A DNA stretch of 5,295 nt, taken from CAIWCD01 sp043782365. GTDB lineage: Bacteria; Myxococcota; Myxococcia; Myxococcales; 40CM-4-68-19. The DNA is taken from positions 1 to 5,295 of the forward strand of contig JAYWAO010000248.1 in assembly GCA_043782365.1 (NCBI GenBank), read 5' to 3'. The position numbers were made by a program, and so were the translations under genes. Below, piece by piece: positions 4,889 to 5,295 of this stretch; the stretch's first letter is position 1, and each line of letters opens with the position of its first letter. The notes under the pieces are model-generated. The model did not search any database and had not been told where the DNA came from. It saw only the letters and a list, made by a program, of their open reading frames with translations.

Positions 4889-5295
4889 TTATCGGATCGC
4901 CTTGCGCAGCTCTGCCGCCCGGCGGCGCACGGAGGGGATGCCGCTGTCGATCTCCACCGAGGAGAGCCGCTGGCGCAGGGCGGGCGGGGCCTTGAGCGCG
5001 CCGGCCTTGTGGAGCTCCTCGAGGCGGGCGAGGGCCTTCTCCACCACGTCCTCGTCGGGGTGCGAGAGCAGCCGGTCGAGGATGCGCGGGTCGTCGGGCA
5101 TCGGGTTCTTCTCGAGGAAGGCGGTGGCCGCCGCGTTGAACACCTTGACGTCCTCGATGGCGAAGAGGGCCTTGCGCGCCTCCACTCCGGCGCTCGGCTC
5201 GCCGCCCTGGTCGCCGGCGGCCTTGAGGTGGTCGGGGAGCTCGACGCCGCCCGAGAAGAGCCGCTCGAGGTTGGCCTTGTACTTGGTGTAGCCCG
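4889..5295 (-). CDS. C-terminal part of an unrecognised helical protein (runs off the right edge)
   Basis: The frame is open from the window edge to a TAA at 4889-4891, giving 134 visible residues; the true start lies outside. A GTG at 5185 is an internal codon and not a start, because sensible coding continues upstream of it (GYTKYKANLERLFSGGVELP). The protein is rich in charged residues and Leu/Ala. Two stretches, ILDRLLSHPDEDVVEKALARL (visible residues 71-91) and a later segment ending SVRRRAAELRKAI, have the amphipathic helix pattern seen in HEAT-like repeats. No cysteines, membrane segments or catalytic motif are visible. I cannot name the function; a scaffold or protein-interaction role would fit the helical repeats but is speculation. 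It is the upstream neighbour of the small cysteine-rich gene on the same strand. Confidence 0.85.
   Translation of the reverse strand, partial: GYTKYKANLERLFSGGVELPDHLKAAGDQGGEPSAGVEARKALFAIEDVKVFNAAATAFLEKNPMPDDPRILDRLLSHPDEDVVEKALARLEELHKAGALKAPPALRQRLSSVEIDSGIPSVRRRAAELRKAIR

Noticed and set aside
4668..5291. 207-codon plus-strand open frame at the right end
   Set aside because: Ser/Arg/Ala-rich shadow opposite two minus-strand genes with better coding character.

Overview
The window reads as chromosomal DNA from a high-GC bacterium. The very strong G/C preference at third codon positions, the gene order rplY-pth-rpsF-rpsR-rplI, and the Ala/Pro/Gly-rich tails on the ribosomal proteins suggest a member of the Myxococcota (former Deltaproteobacteria). 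That placement is an inference from style and synteny; there is no rRNA or other taxonomic marker here.

Left part (1-3152, plus strand): a translation block. A short leader (1-74) precedes rplY (bL25, long Ctc/TL5 type). It is followed after 3 nt by pth (peptidyl-tRNA hydrolase), then a 121-nt spacer, rpsF (bS6), rpsR (bS18), rplI (bL9), a structured 3' region and a strong intrinsic terminator. The products work together: bL25 binds 5S rRNA, bS6 and bS18 form a heterodimer on the small-subunit platform, bL9 extends from the large subunit, and Pth recycles peptidyl-tRNA shed by ribosomes. The spacer before rpsF holds a two-tier hairpin whose outer stem covers the rpsF ribosome binding site. 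This is a good candidate for the S6:S18 autoregulatory leader known from other bacteria.

Middle (3186-4565, plus strand): an unrecognised, probably exported protein with a signal peptide, a roughly 95-residue Ala/Pro linker, a globular region and one calcium-loop-like motif (DITGDGEAD). It starts only 33 nt after the terminator U-tract, so the source of its transcript is unclear.

Right part (4541-5295, minus strand): two convergent genes, probably co-transcribed. One is a partial gene running in from beyond the right edge, whose C-terminal part looks helical and HEAT-like. The other is a small protein of about 101 residues with five cysteines in a zinc-ribbon-like arrangement. The small gene overlaps the end of the secreted-protein gene by 25 nt, tail to tail.

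No mobile element, CRISPR array, tRNA or rRNA was found. Most of the window is ordinary housekeeping. The parts that deserve a second look are the rpsF leader, the structured 3' end of the operon, the low-complexity extensions on several translation proteins, and the two unrecognised genes.
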